Assembly (NCBI GenBank): GCA_900552955.1
Contig: USBO01000114.1
Location: forward strand, 1-5,856
DNA length: 5,856 nt
Reading direction: 5' to 3'
Source of the DNA: an uncultured Alistipes sp.
GTDB taxonomy: Bacteria > Bacteroidota > Bacteroidia > Bacteroidales > Rikenellaceae
In this document: positions 5,311 through 5,856 of the stretch, piece after piece
Layout of the letters: every line of letters begins with the position of its first letter
Numbering within the stretch: position 1 is the stretch's first letter
Program-made: the position numbers and the translations under genes
Notes under the pieces: generated by a model
Database searches by the model: none
What the model was told of the DNA's origin: nothing
Seen by the model: the letters and a program-made list of their open reading frames with translations, nothing else

Positions 5311-5669
5311 CACTTCACAAAACGCACGCACTCGGCATAGACGATCCGTGTGTGGGGGTTCGACGAGACGATCTCCTGCCGCACGGCCTTCGTGCCGAAG
5401 CGCAGGAAAAGAAAGCGGCGCGGAACGCGGTGCACGACCTGCCGCAGCGTGTCGATGCTTCCCACGCGGCAGACCACCGAATCGCCGCGAATCCACCCTT
5501 CGACCGTCACCCACGGATCGCGCCAGCCGAACCGCCGCACGGTGTCGAACCGTACGGCCGCCGCCACGCGTCCGCTGTCGCAGACCGCAGCGAACTCCCG
5601 CCGCACGATCGTGTCGCGCAACGGCGCCCGCACGTCGATCCCGGTCGCGGCGGCGAGCGTCGCGGCGGC
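5310..5669 (-). CDS. DUF6549-like protein, C-terminal part (5' end lost in corrupted contig end)
   Basis: The frame reads AAATLAAATGIDVRAPLRD, then FGWRDPWVTVEGWIRGDSV, then VDTLRQVVHRVPRRFLFLRFGTKAVRQE and SSNPHTRIVY, to a TGA at 5310-5312; the middle phrases are shown in pieces. The RAPLRD, WRDxWVxVxG, VVHRVPxRF and GTKAxRQxxxSxNPHT blocks match what I recall of DUF6549, Bacteroidetes proteins with an N-terminal membrane or coiled-coil part, often seen in prophage-like or mobile regions. Function is unknown. The frame is stopped upstream by a TAA (5670-5672), but in the same frame beyond it the sequence reads IRLRGV (5690-5673), where the family would have IRLRRVE. I therefore infer that the TAA is a base error at the decaying contig end, not a true boundary. 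A GTG at 5631-5633 would be a formal start but cuts into the conserved part. Confidence 0.7.
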   Translation of the reverse strand, partial: AAATLAAATGIDVRAPLRDTIVRREFAAVCDSGRVAAAVRFDTVRRFGWRDPWVTVEGWIRGDSVVCRVGSIDTLRQVVHRVPRRFLFLRFGTKAVRQEIVSSNPHTRIVYAECVRFVK

Positions 5670-5672
5670 TTA

Positions 5673-5856
<184 letters not shown>

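Overview
The window reads as chromosomal DNA from a GC-rich member of the Bacteroidales; Alistipes or a close relative is my best guess. The grounds are a GldH-type lipoprotein directly downstream of a RicT/PSP1 gene, a TrmB of the Bacteroidetes form (MGKxKL start), two perfect matches to the Bacteroidetes -7 promoter element TAnnTTTG, few Shine-Dalgarno sequences, and very GC-rich third codon positions. All supported genes lie on the minus strand, so the order of transcription runs from high to low coordinates. The long plus-strand reading frames are shadows.

Layout in transcription order. (1) 5673-5856 is a low-complexity contig end of poly-C with one poly-T run, almost certainly an artefact. 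It cuts into the 5' part of a DUF6549-like gene (5310-5669). (2) Two very small reading frames follow, joined by TGATG and ATGA overlaps (5197-5310 and 5117-5200). The first contains a near-perfect 17-bp inverted repeat. (3) A MATE multidrug/cation antiporter (3772-5139) has its own promoter, whose -7 element sits almost against the start codon. (4) A 110-bp gap carries the promoter of ricT and a perfect 12-bp palindrome. (5) ricT (2108-3661) has an extra cysteine-rich N-terminus and a disordered Arg/Gly/Asn-rich tail with 30-bp repeats. (6) A hairpin with a short U tract separates ricT from gldH (1589-2032). (7) trmB (819-1583), a YiiX-like cysteine hydrolase lipoprotein (157-822), and the first 48 codons of a glycerophosphodiester phosphodiesterase lipoprotein (1-145) follow with gaps of 5 to 14 bases or a 4-base overlap. 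They look like one transcription unit.

Functionally this is mostly a housekeeping and cell-envelope neighbourhood: RNA-linked functions (RicT, TrmB), three lipoproteins (GldH-like, YiiX-like, GDPD) and an inner-membrane exporter. I see no CRISPR array, transposase, tRNA/rRNA or recognisable defence system, and no convincing new multi-gene system. The points most worth a second look are the RicT tail, the hairpin in front of gldH, the small overlapping frames with the inverted repeat, and the recoverable coding frame running into the corrupted end.
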